Source of the DNA: Aquitalea pelogenes
Lineage (GTDB): Bacteria; Pseudomonadota; Gammaproteobacteria; Burkholderiales; Chromobacteriaceae
Direction: 5' to 3'
Assembly: GCF_001515305.1 (NCBI RefSeq)
Contig: NZ_LNQV01000029.1
Span: forward strand, 1-52,816
Length of the DNA: 52,816 bases
The notes under the pieces are model-generated. The model was not told where the DNA came from, made no database searches, and worked only from the letters and a program-made list of their open reading frames with translations. The first letter of the stretch is position 1; each line of letters opens with the position of its first letter. The position numbers and the translations under genes were made by a program. Positions 18,460-28,052 of this stretch are shown piece by piece.

Positions 18460-20310
18460 GACGGTTTTCCTTTGTGGCAAGCGGCAGGGTGATGGTGAAC
18501 ACGGCACCGCCCTGCGGGTGATTGTCGGCACTCAGGCTGCCACCGGCTTCGGCAATGATGCCGGCGCTCAGGGTCAGCCCCAGGCCCAGGCCGATACCGG
18601 CGGGCTTGGTGGTGACAAAGGGTTCGAACAGCTGGGCGCGCACCGACTCGTGCAGGCCGGGGCCGTTATCGCGGATTTGCAGCACCAGCTGGGTGGGTGT
18701 GCGATGACCGCTGATTTCAATCTGCCCTTCCGGGCGTTGTTGCAGCTCGTCCAGTGCATTGGCCAGCAGATTCACCAGCACCTGTTCAAAGCGGTTGGGG
18801 TCGCAACGCGCCTGCCAGGGTTCCGGCGCATTGGGACGCAGAATCTGGATGCTGCTTCCCTCCAGCCGGTTGCGCAGCAGTAACAGGGCGCTGTCGATGG
18901 CCATGCTGATGTCTACCGTACCCAGGCTGTTGGTGGACTTGCGCGAGTAGCTTTTCAGCGCACTGGTGATTTCGCCCATCTTGTCCACCAGCTGGCAGAT
19001 GGTTTGCAAATTGGTGCGCACCGTGTCGGTTTGCGCGCGCTCCAGAAACTTGATGGCATTGCCGGACAAGGTGCGCAGTGCCGCCAGCGGCTGGTTCAGT
19101 TCGTGCGCCACACCGGTAGCCAGCTGGCCCAGTACTGCCAGCTTGCCTGCCTGCACCAGATTGTCCTGCGTCTGGCGCAAATGCTGTTCGGTCCGGATAC
19201 GTTCGCTGACTTCTTCTTGCAGTCGCTGATTGGTCAGCGACAGGTCGGCGGTACGTTCTTCCACCTTGCGTTCCAGCTCCCGGTAGGCTTGCTGCAGCGC
19301 TTCGCGCGCGGCCAGCTTGTCGCGCAGGCGGCGACGGCGCTCGTTCAGCCACAGAATGCCGGTCAGGCTCAGCAGTGTCAGCACTGCGGCCAGCGCGGCC
19401 CGGTTGTAGGCCAGCTGGTAGACCGGGTCCAGGCTGGACAGCACGGTGAGCCGCCAACTGGACAGCGGCAGCTGCAAGGACTGGCCCAGCATGTCCCGCG
19501 GGTAGGCCAGGCGGCTGAGCGGCTTGCGTCCTCCCTGTTCCAGCCGGTAGATGTGGCTGCCATTGCCCAGGCTGCGCCGCTCTTCCAGCCCCAGTGGCGG
19601 CAGGCGTTTGCGGTTGTACTGCAAATTGCGGTCAAACGCGTCCTGCAAGGCCTTGCTGAAGGGTTTGAGCGTATTGAATTTCCAGCCCGGTTCGGTGGCC
19701 AGAATCACCACGCCGTTCTGGTCCGATACCATCACCGTGGTCTTGTTTTCTCGCCACAGCTTTTCCAGGTATTCCATATTCACCTTCACCACTGCCACCC
19801 CGATGATGCGGCCGTGGCTGCTCAGCGGTTCGGACAGATAGTAACCGGCTTCGCTACGGGTGGTGCCTACACCAAAAAAGCGGCCGGGCTGGCCGTTCAT
19901 GGCATCGGTGAAGTAGGCGCGGAATGCGTCGTTCTCGCCCAGATAACTGTCCGGCTGCCGCCAGTTGCTGGTGGCCTTGACCACGCCCTTGTCATCCATG
20001 ATGTAAATGGCGCTGGCACCGGTGCGTTGGCTCAGGCGTTCCAGATAATCATTGGCGGCCTGCTGGCGCTGGACATCGTCCGGGGCATGCAGCAAACGGT
20101 CTACATAGGGGGACAGGCCCAGCAGGCTTGGCAGGCGGGCGTAATGCCCGATTTCACTTTCCAGGCTGTTGGCGTACAGCTCCAGTCGCTGGGTATTGGC
20201 CGCACGCAGTTCTTCCAGCGAGCCGTCCACGCTGCGCGAAAGGCACTGACGGCAGCAATGTCCATCAACACCAATAGCAGCGCAATTCGTAGCACGGTAC
20301 GCAGTTTCAA
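18452..20310 (-). CDS. DctB/AauS-like sensor histidine kinase, frameshifted in this sequence
   Basis: Membrane sensor paired with the regulator above. After an N-terminal membrane helix (VLRIALLLVLMDIAAVSAF) comes a large periplasmic double-Cache-like domain (about residues 40-290), a second membrane helix (AALAAVLTLLSLTGILWL), a coiled coil (EALQQAYRELERKVEERTAD), then H box GVAHELNQPLAALRTL and the ATPase domain (RDNGPGLHE, GLGLGLTLSAGII). The membrane helix and the periplasmic domain are in different frames. The break is near 20235, repaired by one missing base, most simply a C restoring GCGCCAGCG. Repaired length is about 619 residues. The start is uncertain: TTG 20310 gives MKLRTVLRI, while GTG 20370 is longer. 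Acidic amino acids or C4-dicarboxylates are the likely ligands. Confidence 0.88.
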
Positions 20311-20372
20311 GCGAAATCCAATCCTGAGGTCGAAAGTTGCCCGGCTGGCGGTCTGCTGGCCGTAAAACACAG

Positions 20373-20395
20373 CAAGGCGGCCCAGGGCCGCCTTG
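20373..20395 (-). terminator. hairpin between chemoreceptor and sensor-kinase genes
   Basis: CAAGGCGGCC (20373-20382) pairs with GGCCGCCTTG (20386-20395) around a three-base loop. On the minus strand it follows the chemoreceptor gene and precedes a T-rich stretch, so it probably ends that gene. The T run is a few bases away, lowering confidence. Confidence 0.65.
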
Positions 20396-20474
20396 TTCAG
20401 ATTAGTGATGCCCCAGTTGACGGGGCAGGGCTATTGTAGCAAAAGCATGGCGCTTCGCGTGGATGCTGACCGGC

Positions 20475-22064
20475 TCACAGATGACGCTCGAAGTGGCTGA
20501 CCAGTCGCTTCAGATCATGCGCGGTGGTGTGCAATTGCTGGGCCACTTCACGCGTGGTGGCAATGCTGTGGCTGTTCTGCTCGGTCAGCACGCTCATGGT
20601 TTCCATGTTCTGCGCCACTTCGGTGGAGGCGGAGGACTGCTGTTGCAGCATCTCGGCCACATTGGCGGCTGAAGCCGACACGCCCTGATTGGCCTCGCGG
20701 ATGGCTTCCAGGCTTTCACTGGCGGTGCTGATGGCGCTTTCCACGCCTTCCACCTTGTTCAGTGCCTGCTGGACGTTTTGCAATACCTGGCGGGTGCGTT
20801 CGTGCAGCACATTGATGGACTGTTCGATTTCCAGGGTATTGCCGGCAGTGCGCTCCGCCAGTTTGCGTACCTCATCGGCAACCACGGCAAAGCCGCGCCC
20901 TTGTTCTCCGGCCCGGGCTGCTTCGATGGCGGCATTCAGCGCCAGCAGATTGGTCTGGTTGGCAATCTCCTTGATCACCGAGGTGACCGAGCCGATTTCT
21001 TCCGCCGACTTTTCCAGCACCAGAATGGCATCGCGGGTATGTTCGAACTCGCCCATCACCTGACGGGTGGCCTGGCTGGTTTCCCGCATTTTGTCCTCGC
21101 CCTGATCCGCCAGCCTGGTGGCGGCACTGGCGTGGCCTGCTCCTGTCTTGGTGGTGAGGGAAATCTCATTCACCGATACCGATAGCTGTTCCAGCGCGGC
21201 GGCAACGCGGGTGATGCCTTCCAGCGCGTGTTCACCGCGTTTTTCCAGATGGGTAGCTTCGGTATGGGTGGCGGTTGCCGCCTGGCTGATGTCATGCGCG
21301 CCGGTCACCACATCGGCCAGCACAGCACGGGTATTGATGCGCATGGTTTCCAGCATTTCCATCATCTGGCGCATGTCCTGGCAGCCGGACTGCGCTATCG
21401 GCTCCTTGAAATTGCCTTCCGCCAGCCTGCCCAGTCCTTGTTTGGCCTGTGCCAATGGTGCGGCGATGCCCTGGTAAATGAAGAAGGCTGCGCCAATCAG
21501 CCAGAGGATGCTGCCTGCATTGAGAATGCCGTGGACGATGCTGTCCGGCAGGATGAATTGGGCCAGCAAGGCCAGAATCGGCGGAAGAATGGCCAGCAAC
21601 AGCAGGCGCTGCATGGAGAGCCCCTTGTGCTGGCGGGTGACCGGGAAGGGGCTGCGCTTGGCGCGGATTTCGGCATACAACTGCTCGGCCTGCTGGCATT
21701 GCTGCTTGTCCGGTGCGCTGCGCACCGACATGTAACCCACCGTGTTGCCGTTCTCCCGGATCGGCGTCACATAGGCATCCACCCAGTAATAGTCACCTTG
21801 CTTGCTGCGGTTCTTCACCAGGCCGCGCCATGGGTGGCCGGCTTCCACCGTCCGCCACAAGTCCTCGAATGCCTCGGCTGGCATGTCCGGATGCCGCACC
21901 ACATTGTGAGGTTGGCCAATCAGCTCTTCTTCAGTAAAGCCGCTGATTTCGATGAAGGCACGATTGGCGTAAGTAATCAGCCCCTTGATGTCGGTCTTGG
22001 TGACGATGGGCCGTTTGGGATGCAAAAACAGCTCATGCTGGGTGACAGGCTGATTGTTACGCAT
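20475..22064 (-). CDS. PAS-containing methyl-accepting chemotaxis protein (Aer-like)
   Basis: A 529-residue chemoreceptor. An N-terminal PAS domain ([23 protein letters not shown], then [10 protein letters not shown]) covers about residues 10-120 and resembles the FAD-binding PAS of the redox/energy sensor Aer. Two adjacent membrane helices follow around residues 155-205 ([17 protein letters not shown] and [16 protein letters not shown]), with no periplasmic ligand domain. The cytoplasmic signalling tip carries the hallmark [22 protein letters not shown] followed by [18 protein letters not shown]. It would signal through CheW/CheA, probably in aerotaxis or energy taxis. ATG 22064 is chosen because the upstream extension is not conserved-looking. 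It is monocistronic. Confidence 0.94.
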   Translation of the reverse strand: MRNNQPVTQHELFLHPKRPIVTKTDIKGLITYANRAFIEISGFTEEELIGQPHNVVRHPDMPAEAFEDLWRTVEAGHPWRGLVKNRSKQGDYYWVDAYVTPIRENGNTVGYMSVRSAPDKQQCQQAEQLYAEIRAKRSPFPVTRQHKGLSMQRLLLLAILPPILALLAQFILPDSIVHGILNAGSILWLIGAAFFIYQGIAAPLAQAKQGLGRLAEGNFKEPIAQSGCQDMRQMMEMLETMRINTRAVLADVVTGAHDISQAATATHTEATHLEKRGEHALEGITRVAAALEQLSVSVNEISLTTKTGAGHASAATRLADQGEDKMRETSQATRQVMGEFEHTRDAILVLEKSAEEIGSVTSVIKEIANQTNLLALNAAIEAARAGEQGRGFAVVADEVRKLAERTAGNTLEIEQSINVLHERTRQVLQNVQQALNKVEGVESAISTASESLEAIREANQGVSASAANVAEMLQQQSSASTEVAQNMETMSVLTEQNSHSIATTREVAQQLHTTAHDLKRLVSHFERHL

Positions 22065-22247
22065 GATTGATCTCTGAAAAATGACGGAGCATCCGGTGCC
22101 CGGCTGGCTATTACACAAGCTTGCTCAGCAGCCGGTCTCACTCCCAAAAAAAACGGAGCACTGATTGCGGTATAGCTGAAAAACTTAATGCCATAATCAT
22201 TTTTTTGCAAAGACTATTTGATATCTGTATTTGAAAGTATTTGCAAA

Positions 22248-23153
22248 TCAATAAATTTCCGGGTGATGACTGGCCAGAACTGCGCTCAGCTCGTCAGCAA
22301 AATGCTCAACCAGTGCCGACGCAGGACGGTGCAGCGGGCGAATCAGATTGACCCGGAACGGCAGCGAAACGGCCAGCGGGCGAATGCAGATACCTTGCCC
22401 GGCATATTCCTGCGCGGTGAGTGGATTGACCACTGCCATGCCAATGCCCTGGCGCACCATGCAGCACACTGATGCCGCGCTGTGGGTCTCCAGTACCAGT
22501 TGCCGTGTGACCCCAGCATTGGCAAACAGCATGTCCAGTTGCTGACGATAGATATCGCTGGCGGACAGGCTGATGAACGCCTGCCCGGCAAAATCGCTGA
22601 GCTCCAGTACCGACTTGCTGCATAGCGGATGGGTGTCGGGCAGTACTGCCACTTCGTCAGCGCAAAACAGCTGTTGCTGGCTGGTGCCCGGTGGCTGGAT
22701 ATGGCTTTCGCTCAGGCCCAGATCATGGCGCTGAGCGGCCAGCCATTCTTCCAGCAGGGGGGATTCCTGCGGGGTGATATTCAGCTTGACCTTGGGATAA
22801 CGGGCCAGAAAGCGTTGGCATGCCGCAGGCAACACCGCCTGGGAAAACATGGGCAGGCAGGCAATGGATAGCTGGCCGGTGTCGAAGTGGCGCAAGGCCT
22901 GGGCGGTGCTGACAATCCGCTCCAGGCCCAGATAGGAACGCTGCACTTCTTCAAACAACTGCAAGGCTTGCAAGGTAGGGCGCAAGCGTCCGCGTACCCG
23001 TTCGAACAGCACCAGACCGCTGAGCTGTTCCAGCCGGGCCAGTTCCCGGCTGATGGTGGGCTGGGAGGTATGCAGCAAGGTGGCCGCTTCGGTCACACTG
23101 CCGCTGGTCATGATGGCGTGGAAAATTTCCACATGGCGCAGGTTGAAGGACAT
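22248..23153 (-). CDS. lysR: LysR, transcriptional activator of lysA
   Basis: A 301-residue LysR-type regulator. The N-terminal helix-turn-helix (LRHVEIFHAIMTSGSVTEAA, LLHTSQPTISRELARLEQ) is followed by the effector domain. The sequence is close along its length to E. coli LysR itself, for example LFERVRGRLRPT, QESPLLEEWLAAQRHDLGL and THSAASVCCMVRQGIGM. With the divergent lysA next to it, this is very probably the true diaminopimelate-responsive activator of lysA rather than a generic family member. LysR also represses its own gene in E. coli. Length is normal and the ATG at 23153 is the family start. Confidence 0.93.
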   Translation of the reverse strand: MSFNLRHVEIFHAIMTSGSVTEAATLLHTSQPTISRELARLEQLSGLVLFERVRGRLRPTLQALQLFEEVQRSYLGLERIVSTAQALRHFDTGQLSIACLPMFSQAVLPAACQRFLARYPKVKLNITPQESPLLEEWLAAQRHDLGLSESHIQPPGTSQQQLFCADEVAVLPDTHPLCSKSVLELSDFAGQAFISLSASDIYRQQLDMLFANAGVTRQLVLETHSAASVCCMVRQGIGMAVVNPLTAQEYAGQGICIRPLAVSLPFRVNLIRPLHRPASALVEHFADELSAVLASHHPEIY

Positions 23154-23180
23154 GGCAGCTTGTTCAGGCAGGGAATGGTC

Positions 23181-23216
23181 ATATCATAAATGAAAGACAT
23201 GGTGATGAATTGATAT
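23181..23216. promoter_or_regulatory. lysR-lysA divergent control region
   Basis: Inverted hexamers ATATCA (23181-23186) and TGATAT (23211-23216) flank an AT-rich core with further TCAT/ATGA half-sites in the 117-base gap between the divergent starts. This is where LysR should bind; the exact site is inferred. Confidence 0.45.
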
Positions 23217-23270
23217 TTTATTTTTGTCCATGCAGGCCTCACACTGCTGGAAAACCATGAATGGATTGCC

Positions 23271-24506
23271 ATGAAAACCTTTGCCACCTCCCGCCTGGCC
23301 GCGCTGGCCGAACAGTTTTCCGCTCCGCTGTGGGTGTATGACGCACAAGTCATCCGTGAACGCATTGCCCAGCTCAAGCAGTTTGATGTCATCCGTTATG
23401 CGCAAAAGGCCAACTCCAATACCCATATCCTGCGCCTGATGCGCGAGCAGGGCGTGATGGTGGATGCCGTGTCGCTGGGGGAAATCGAAAGGGCGCGCCT
23501 GGCCGGTTACGACCTGAGCTCGGTGGAACCTTCCGAGGTGGTGTTCACCGCCGACGTGCTGGATCGTCCCACGCTGGACAAGGTGGTGGCCGAGCGCATC
23601 GTGGTGAATGCAGGCAGCATCGACATGCTGCGCCAACTGGGCGAACGCTCGCCCGGCCATCGGGTATGGCTGCGCATCAACCCCGGTTTTGGCCATGGCC
23701 ACAGCCACAAGACCAATACCGGCGGTGAAAACAGCAAGCATGGCATCTGGCATGCCGACCTGCCGCAGGCACTGCAAGTGATTGCTGCCAGTGGTCTCAA
23801 GCTGGTGGGCATCCACATGCATATCGGTTCCGGGGTGGATTATGGCCATCTGCAACAGGTGTGCGGTGCCATGGTGGAGCTGGTGCGCAGCCTGGGACAG
23901 GATATCGAAGCCATTTCCGCCGGTGGTGGCCTGTCCATTCCCTATCGCGACGGTGACAGCCGCATTGATACCGAACACTATTTCCAGCTGTGGGACAGCG
24001 CGCGCAAGGAAGTGGAACAGCTGCTGGGTCACGCGGTGCGGCTGGAGATCGAGCCGGGCCGCTTCCTGGTGGCCGAGTCCGGCGCGCTGGTGGCCGAGGT
24101 ACGTGCGGTCAAGGATATGGGCAGCCGCCACTTTGTACTGGTGGATGCCGGCTTCAACGACCTGATGCGTCCGTCCCTGTACGGCAGCTACCACGCCATT
24201 TCGGTGCTGGAGCGCAATGGCACCGAAAAGTCCGGTGCCGTGCCGACGGTAGTGGCCGGCCCGCTGTGCGAGTCCGGGGACGTGTTCACCCAGCAGGAAG
24301 GCGGGGTGGTGGAAAGCCGCCAGCTGCCTGCAGCCGGGGTAGGCGACTGGCTGGTGTTCCATGATGCCGGTGCCTACGGTGCCACCATGTCTTCCAATTA
24401 CAACAGCCGCCCGCTGTTGCCGGAGGTGCTGCTGGATGGCGATGAGGCCAGGCTGATCCGTCGCCGTCAAACCATGGCCGAGCTGCTGGCGCTGGAGACG
24501 GTGTAA
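23271..24506 (+). CDS. lysA: diaminopimelate decarboxylase
   Basis: A 411-residue PLP enzyme that decarboxylates meso-diaminopimelate to L-lysine, the last step of lysine synthesis. The PLP lysine is Lys46 in VIRYAQKANSN. The glycine-rich phosphate-binding segment AISAGGGLSIPY, the EIEPGRFLVAESG block and the active-site Cys in GPLCESGDVF are all present. Barrel and C-terminal beta domains are complete. It resembles the E. coli-type LysA that is regulated by LysR, encoded divergently here. Two hairpins follow the stop. Confidence 0.96.
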   Translation: MKTFATSRLAALAEQFSAPLWVYDAQVIRERIAQLKQFDVIRYAQKANSNTHILRLMREQGVMVDAVSLGEIERARLAGYDLSSVEPSEVVFTADVLDRPTLDKVVAERIVVNAGSIDMLRQLGERSPGHRVWLRINPGFGHGHSHKTNTGGENSKHGIWHADLPQALQVIAASGLKLVGIHMHIGSGVDYGHLQQVCGAMVELVRSLGQDIEAISAGGGLSIPYRDGDSRIDTEHYFQLWDSARKEVEQLLGHAVRLEIEPGRFLVAESGALVAEVRAVKDMGSRHFVLVDAGFNDLMRPSLYGSYHAISVLERNGTEKSGAVPTVVAGPLCESGDVFTQQEGGVVESRQLPAAGVGDWLVFHDAGAYGATMSSNYNSRPLLPEVLLDGDEARLIRRRQTMAELLALETV

Positions 24507-24530
24507 ATCCGGCTTTGCGGTGGGGGGATC

Positions 24531-24552
24531 TGCGCATTCCACCCAATGCGCA
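24531..24552 (+). terminator. hairpin after lysA
   Basis: TGCGCATT (24531-24538), loop CCACCC, AATGCGCA (24545-24552), without a T run. It may protect the lysA mRNA end or act together with the next hairpin. Confidence 0.4.
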
Positions 24553-24613
24553 AAGGGCAGGTATCCGTTCACGCGGATGATGGTTTGCATGCCGCTTCCG
24601 CGTGGCGGACGGG

Positions 24614-24645
24614 AAAGGGATCCTTGCCTGGCCAAAGATCCCTTT
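24614..24645. terminator. bidirectional terminator between lysA and porin genes
   Basis: AAAGGGATC (24614-24622) pairs with GATCCCTTT (24637-24645), giving T-rich ends on both strands between two convergent genes. Confidence 0.75.
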
Positions 24646-24678
24646 CATCCCTTGCACAATGCTACTGCGCGGGTTTGC

Positions 24679-25797
24679 TTAAAAATCGGTCCGCATCATC
24701 ATCCAGGCGGTGCTGGCGCTGGATTTGCTCCAGGCCAGCGCGCTTTGTCCCCCGGCATTCTGCCGTACCGCGCCGTAACCTGCTTGCAGCAGACTGTGCT
24801 TGCTCAGGGTGTATTCCACGCCGGCAGCCCACTGATTGGCCGACCAGTTCAGATGCTGGCCATCCATGTAAACCCGGCCTCGGTGTGAGTACTGCAGCAT
24901 GGGTTTGAACGCCCCCAGCTGATAGCCGGCACTCAGCGCCACCACCTGGCTGCTCAGCTTGTTATTCCCGGTCTGGGCAATATTGCTTTGCTGCAGGATG
25001 CCGGGAATCTCGAAATCATTACTGCCATCCTTGTTTTGATGAGCATTGCCATACAGGCGGATTTTCTGCACGGTGGCCGCCAGTTGCAGCGCTGCACCGC
25101 GATAACCCATCTCCACACGGTGAATGGCGCTGTTATTGGTACCGACCGTGTTCAGACGTGTCATCCAGGCATAGTTGATGAAATAACCGGCATCGGCATA
25201 TCCCAGCCGCAAGCCCCAGGTTTCGCCGGCTTTGCGACTGGCGCGCTGACTTTCTCCTGTGCCATATTGCAGTGAGGCCTCCATGCCCTTCCAGCGCGGG
25301 CTGTCGTAACGCAGGCTGTTCTTGGCGCGGCTGTCGCCGTAATTGTTGCTGCCGAAAATATCGCGGGCTTCATACAGCGGGTAGGCAATGCCGCTGTTGG
25401 CCTCGCGGCGTGGGCTGGCAAAGATGTCGGTCGCCTGGGTGCTGGTCAGCACATCATCCAGATAGCCGGCACGCAGCCTGCCCCAGCTGTCCTGCACGCC
25501 GATAAAGCTCATGCGGTTGGCCAGGGTGCCGCTGCCGGTGCCGCCGGTAGGCATGCCGTCCATGGCCAGTCCGGTTTCCACCTGCCAGATGGCTTGCAGC
25601 TGACCATCCAGCTGTTCACTGCCCTTGAAACCGATGCGACTGCTGAAGTCGTCAATGCCGGTGGTGCGCTTGAAGCGGGTATCTACACTTTGCATGCTGT
25701 CGATACCAACGCGCAGGCTGCCGTACAAAGTGGTCTCAGCCATGGCCATGGCTGGAAGCAAGCTGAGCAGGGTGAAGGAGAGGATGCGGCTGGACAT
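24679..25797 (-). CDS. Gram-negative general porin
   Basis: A 372-residue outer-membrane beta-barrel precursor. The signal peptide (ILSFTLLSLLPAMAMA) is cleaved before ETTLYGSLRVGIDSM, the first strand typical of Neisseria/Burkholderia trimeric porins. The next conserved block is SSRIGFKGSEQLDGQLQAIWQVE, and the chain ends in Phe, as required for barrel assembly. Alternating hydrophobic strands continue throughout. The start is ATG 25797, with AGGAAA eight bases upstream; the open frame extends further into the leader, where a hairpin with a T run lies 26 bases before the start. Substrate range cannot be told. Confidence 0.93.
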   Translation of the reverse strand: MSSRILSFTLLSLLPAMAMAETTLYGSLRVGIDSMQSVDTRFKRTTGIDDFSSRIGFKGSEQLDGQLQAIWQVETGLAMDGMPTGGTGSGTLANRMSFIGVQDSWGRLRAGYLDDVLTSTQATDIFASPRREANSGIAYPLYEARDIFGSNNYGDSRAKNSLRYDSPRWKGMEASLQYGTGESQRASRKAGETWGLRLGYADAGYFINYAWMTRLNTVGTNNSAIHRVEMGYRGAALQLAATVQKIRLYGNAHQNKDGSNDFEIPGILQQSNIAQTGNNKLSSQVVALSAGYQLGAFKPMLQYSHRGRVYMDGQHLNWSANQWAAGVEYTLSKHSLLQAGYGAVRQNAGGQSALAWSKSSASTAWMMMRTDF

Positions 25798-25822
25798 GAT
25801 GTTTCCTGAGAGGTGACGGGAC

Positions 25823-25853
25823 AAAAAAACCTTCCGCTGAACAAGGGGAAGGT
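25823..25853 (-). terminator. intrinsic terminator inside the porin leader
   Basis: On the minus strand ACCTTCC pairs with GGAAGGT (25853-25829) and a run of seven T follows (to 25823), all upstream of the porin start at 25797. The nearest upstream minus-strand gene has its own terminator at 26157-26179. This hairpin therefore looks like an attenuator for the porin mRNA. Bases 25860-26150 otherwise hold no gene I can support. Confidence 0.65.
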
Positions 25854-26156
25854 CGGTGCGGTGCAGAGTGTGCAAATCCGGCATGTCTGGCGTCAATGGC
25901 TCAGGGATTGGTGGGCTGTTAGCGTGTTTTTACGATAATTTGCCTGTTTTCAGCGGTATTTTCGTTTAATTACCGTTCAATTTCGGCGACACTGCTGGCC
26001 ACGGTGCTGCTGTGGGCCGGCAAGGACTGTACGGAGTGCCTGGAAAGTGGGTAGTCGCCAGGAAAATTCAGCATGTTGATTGGCAAGTTGATGGCCGTAA
26101 TGCTGCCAATCAGACTACTGCTGCAGAAATTTCAGGCGCAGCCGGCCACAATGCAA

Positions 26157-26179
26157 ACGCCCCCGGCAGGCGGGGGCGT
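26157..26179 (-). terminator. terminator of the BON-domain gene
   Basis: ACGCCCCC (26157-26164) and GGGGGCGT (26172-26179) pair around a seven-base loop. On the minus strand a short TTTGCATT follows. Confidence 0.75.
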
Positions 26180-26204
26180 GCGGCAAGCGGGTGCAGCCTG
26201 ACGC

Positions 26205-26504
26205 TTACATATTCATGTTGTTGATGACAAATTTGACGCCGGGTACTTTTTCGGCAATCACGCCGGCTTTGTACATTTGCTGGTCGTCGGTCATCTTGCC
26301 GTCGATGGTGACTTCCTGCTTCTTGCTGACTACATGCAGATTCAGGGCCTTCAGTTCCGGGTCGCTGTCCAGCGCGTTCTTGACGTTGCTTGCCAGTTGT
26401 TCATCGCTGACCGGGGCGTCCTCGGCGTGGGCGATGACAGCGTGCGAACCCATGAACAGGGCCAGGCTAGCCAACAGGGCGGAACGGGCGAAAAGGCGTT
26501 TCAT
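26205..26504 (-). CDS. small secreted BON-domain protein
   Basis: A 99-residue precursor: a signal peptide (ARSALLASLALFMGSHAVIAHA) followed by one BON domain (residues about 35-99) with the usual alpha-beta pattern ending VPGVKFVINNMNM. BON domains bind membranes or phospholipids, and small periplasmic members (OsmY-like) are often induced by osmotic or envelope stress; that role is inferred for this one. ATG 26504 has AGGAG seven bases upstream. The gene stands alone with its own terminator, divergent from mltA. Confidence 0.85.
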   Translation of the reverse strand: MKRLFARSALLASLALFMGSHAVIAHAEDAPVSDEQLASNVKNALDSDPELKALNLHVVSKKQEVTIDGKMTDDQQMYKAGVIAEKVPGVKFVINNMNM

Positions 26505-26764
26505 CGGATATCTCCTTGCTTCAAGCTGAGTGATGGCCTGGCCAAGCTTGTAGTAGCGCGCCAGTGAATGATGTTGTGCACGCCATGTTAGCCAGCTTTG
26601 TTTGCATTTTTGTTGCAGCTCGATGAAATGCGCAGACGGCAGAACCGGCAAGCACGCTGACGGTCCCAAGGCCTTGTCCGTGCAGCTTGTTCCGCTGCGC
26701 GGTAACATGGGCGACCGGTGCTGGCTGCCGGTTTTTCTTACCTATCTTCTCGATGTTGCAAATC

Positions 26765-28012
26765 ATGTTCAGACGCTTGCTGTTACTGCTGCCGCTTATC
26801 TGGCTGGCCGCCTGCTCCACCACGTCAACCCCACCGTCGTCTGTCGGCAGTGGCCCGCTCAGCCCGTCAGCCTTGCCCTACTGGCAACAGCAGCGCACCG
26901 GCGATACCCTGCAAGCCTTGTTGCAAAGCTGCAAGGTATTGGCGCGCAAGTCCGCCTGGCAGCCAGTGTGTAGCGATGCCTCCCGTGTTGCCGAACAAGA
27001 CGAGGGACAGGTCCGCCAGTTTTTCGAACAGCGCTTCAATGCCTGGGCGGTACAGGATGCGGGCAATGGCAATGGTTTGATAACCGGGTATTACGAACCC
27101 TTGCTCAATGGCAGCCGCACGCGCAGCGCGCGCACGCCATGGCCGGTATATGGTGTGCCCGCCGACTTGCTGGTGCTGGATTTCCCGCCGGCAGCGCGTG
27201 GCAACAGTGTGCTGGTGGCACGCAAGGTGGCGCATAACCGTTTGCAATGGCTGCCGGGCAAGACCCAGGCCGGTAGCGGAGAAATCGAAATCCACCCGGC
27301 AGATTTCCCGGCTGATAACCGCAGCGGCAAGCTCAAGGGCCGTCTGGCAGGTAACCGCTTGCTGCCGTATTACACCCGCGCAGAAATCGCCCAGGGCAAG
27401 GGGGTGGCCAGCGCCCCGGTACTGGCCTGGGTGGAAGACCCGGTGGAACTGTTCTTCCTGCAGGTACAGGGGTCGGGCCGCATTCAGCTGGAAGATGGCA
27501 GTTTCCTTCACCTGGGTTATGCCGAACAAAATGGCTACAACTACCAGTCCATCGGCAAATGGCTGGTGGATAAAGGGGAAATGACGCTGGCCAATGCCTC
27601 GATGCAGGGCATCCAGGCCTGGATCAAGGCCAACCCGGGGCGTCAGCAGGCGCTGTTCGACGTCAATCCCAGCTATGTGTTTTTCAAGACCCTGCCCGGT
27701 GGCGACAGCGGCCCGGCTGGTGCGCTGGGGGTTCCGCTGACCGGTGGTTACAGCATTGCGGTGGATCCGCGTTATATCCCGCTGGGAACCCCCGTTTTCC
27801 TGTCCACCAGCTGGCCGGGTAGTGCACAGCCGCTGGCGCGGCTGGTACATGCCCAGGACACCGGCAATGCCATTCGCGGAGCGGCGCGGGCCGATTTGTT
27901 CTGGGGCTTTGGCAGTGAGGCCGGCATGTATGCCGGCAGGATGAAACAGAACGGCAAGCTGTGGATGTTGCTGCCCAAAGGCATGACGCCTTCCATGGCG
28001 GCACTGCAGTGA
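26765..28012 (+). CDS. mltA: membrane-bound lytic murein transglycosylase A
   Basis: A lipoprotein of about 415 residues. The N-terminus MFRRLLLLLPLIWLAACST has the lipobox LAAC, so it is anchored at the outer membrane. The MltA barrel domain (ITGYYEPLLNGSRT onward) and the 3D domain (VDPRYIPLGTPVFL, with Asp residues in LVHAQDTGNAIRGAARADLFWG) are complete. MltA cleaves the glycan strand between MurNAc and GlcNAc, forming 1,6-anhydro ends. The start could be ATG 26765 or ATG 26753; neither has a strong ribosome-binding site, and I prefer the one giving a short lipoprotein signal. Confidence 0.93.
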   Translation: MFRRLLLLLPLIWLAACSTTSTPPSSVGSGPLSPSALPYWQQQRTGDTLQALLQSCKVLARKSAWQPVCSDASRVAEQDEGQVRQFFEQRFNAWAVQDAGNGNGLITGYYEPLLNGSRTRSARTPWPVYGVPADLLVLDFPPAARGNSVLVARKVAHNRLQWLPGKTQAGSGEIEIHPADFPADNRSGKLKGRLAGNRLLPYYTRAEIAQGKGVASAPVLAWVEDPVELFFLQVQGSGRIQLEDGSFLHLGYAEQNGYNYQSIGKWLVDKGEMTLANASMQGIQAWIKANPGRQQALFDVNPSYVFFKTLPGGDSGPAGALGVPLTGGYSIAVDPRYIPLGTPVFLSTSWPGSAQPLARLVHAQDTGNAIRGAARADLFWGFGSEAGMYAGRMKQNGKLWMLLPKGMTPSMAALQ

Positions 28013-28052
28013 GCAATGCCGGTACAACAATAAAAAGTGGAAGCTTGAAACA

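Noticed and set aside
22065-22200. A sigma-28 (flagellar) promoter before the chemoreceptor gene
   Set aside because: A TAAG with a GCAATC at about the right distance is too far from the TAAA-N15-GCCGATAA consensus to support.
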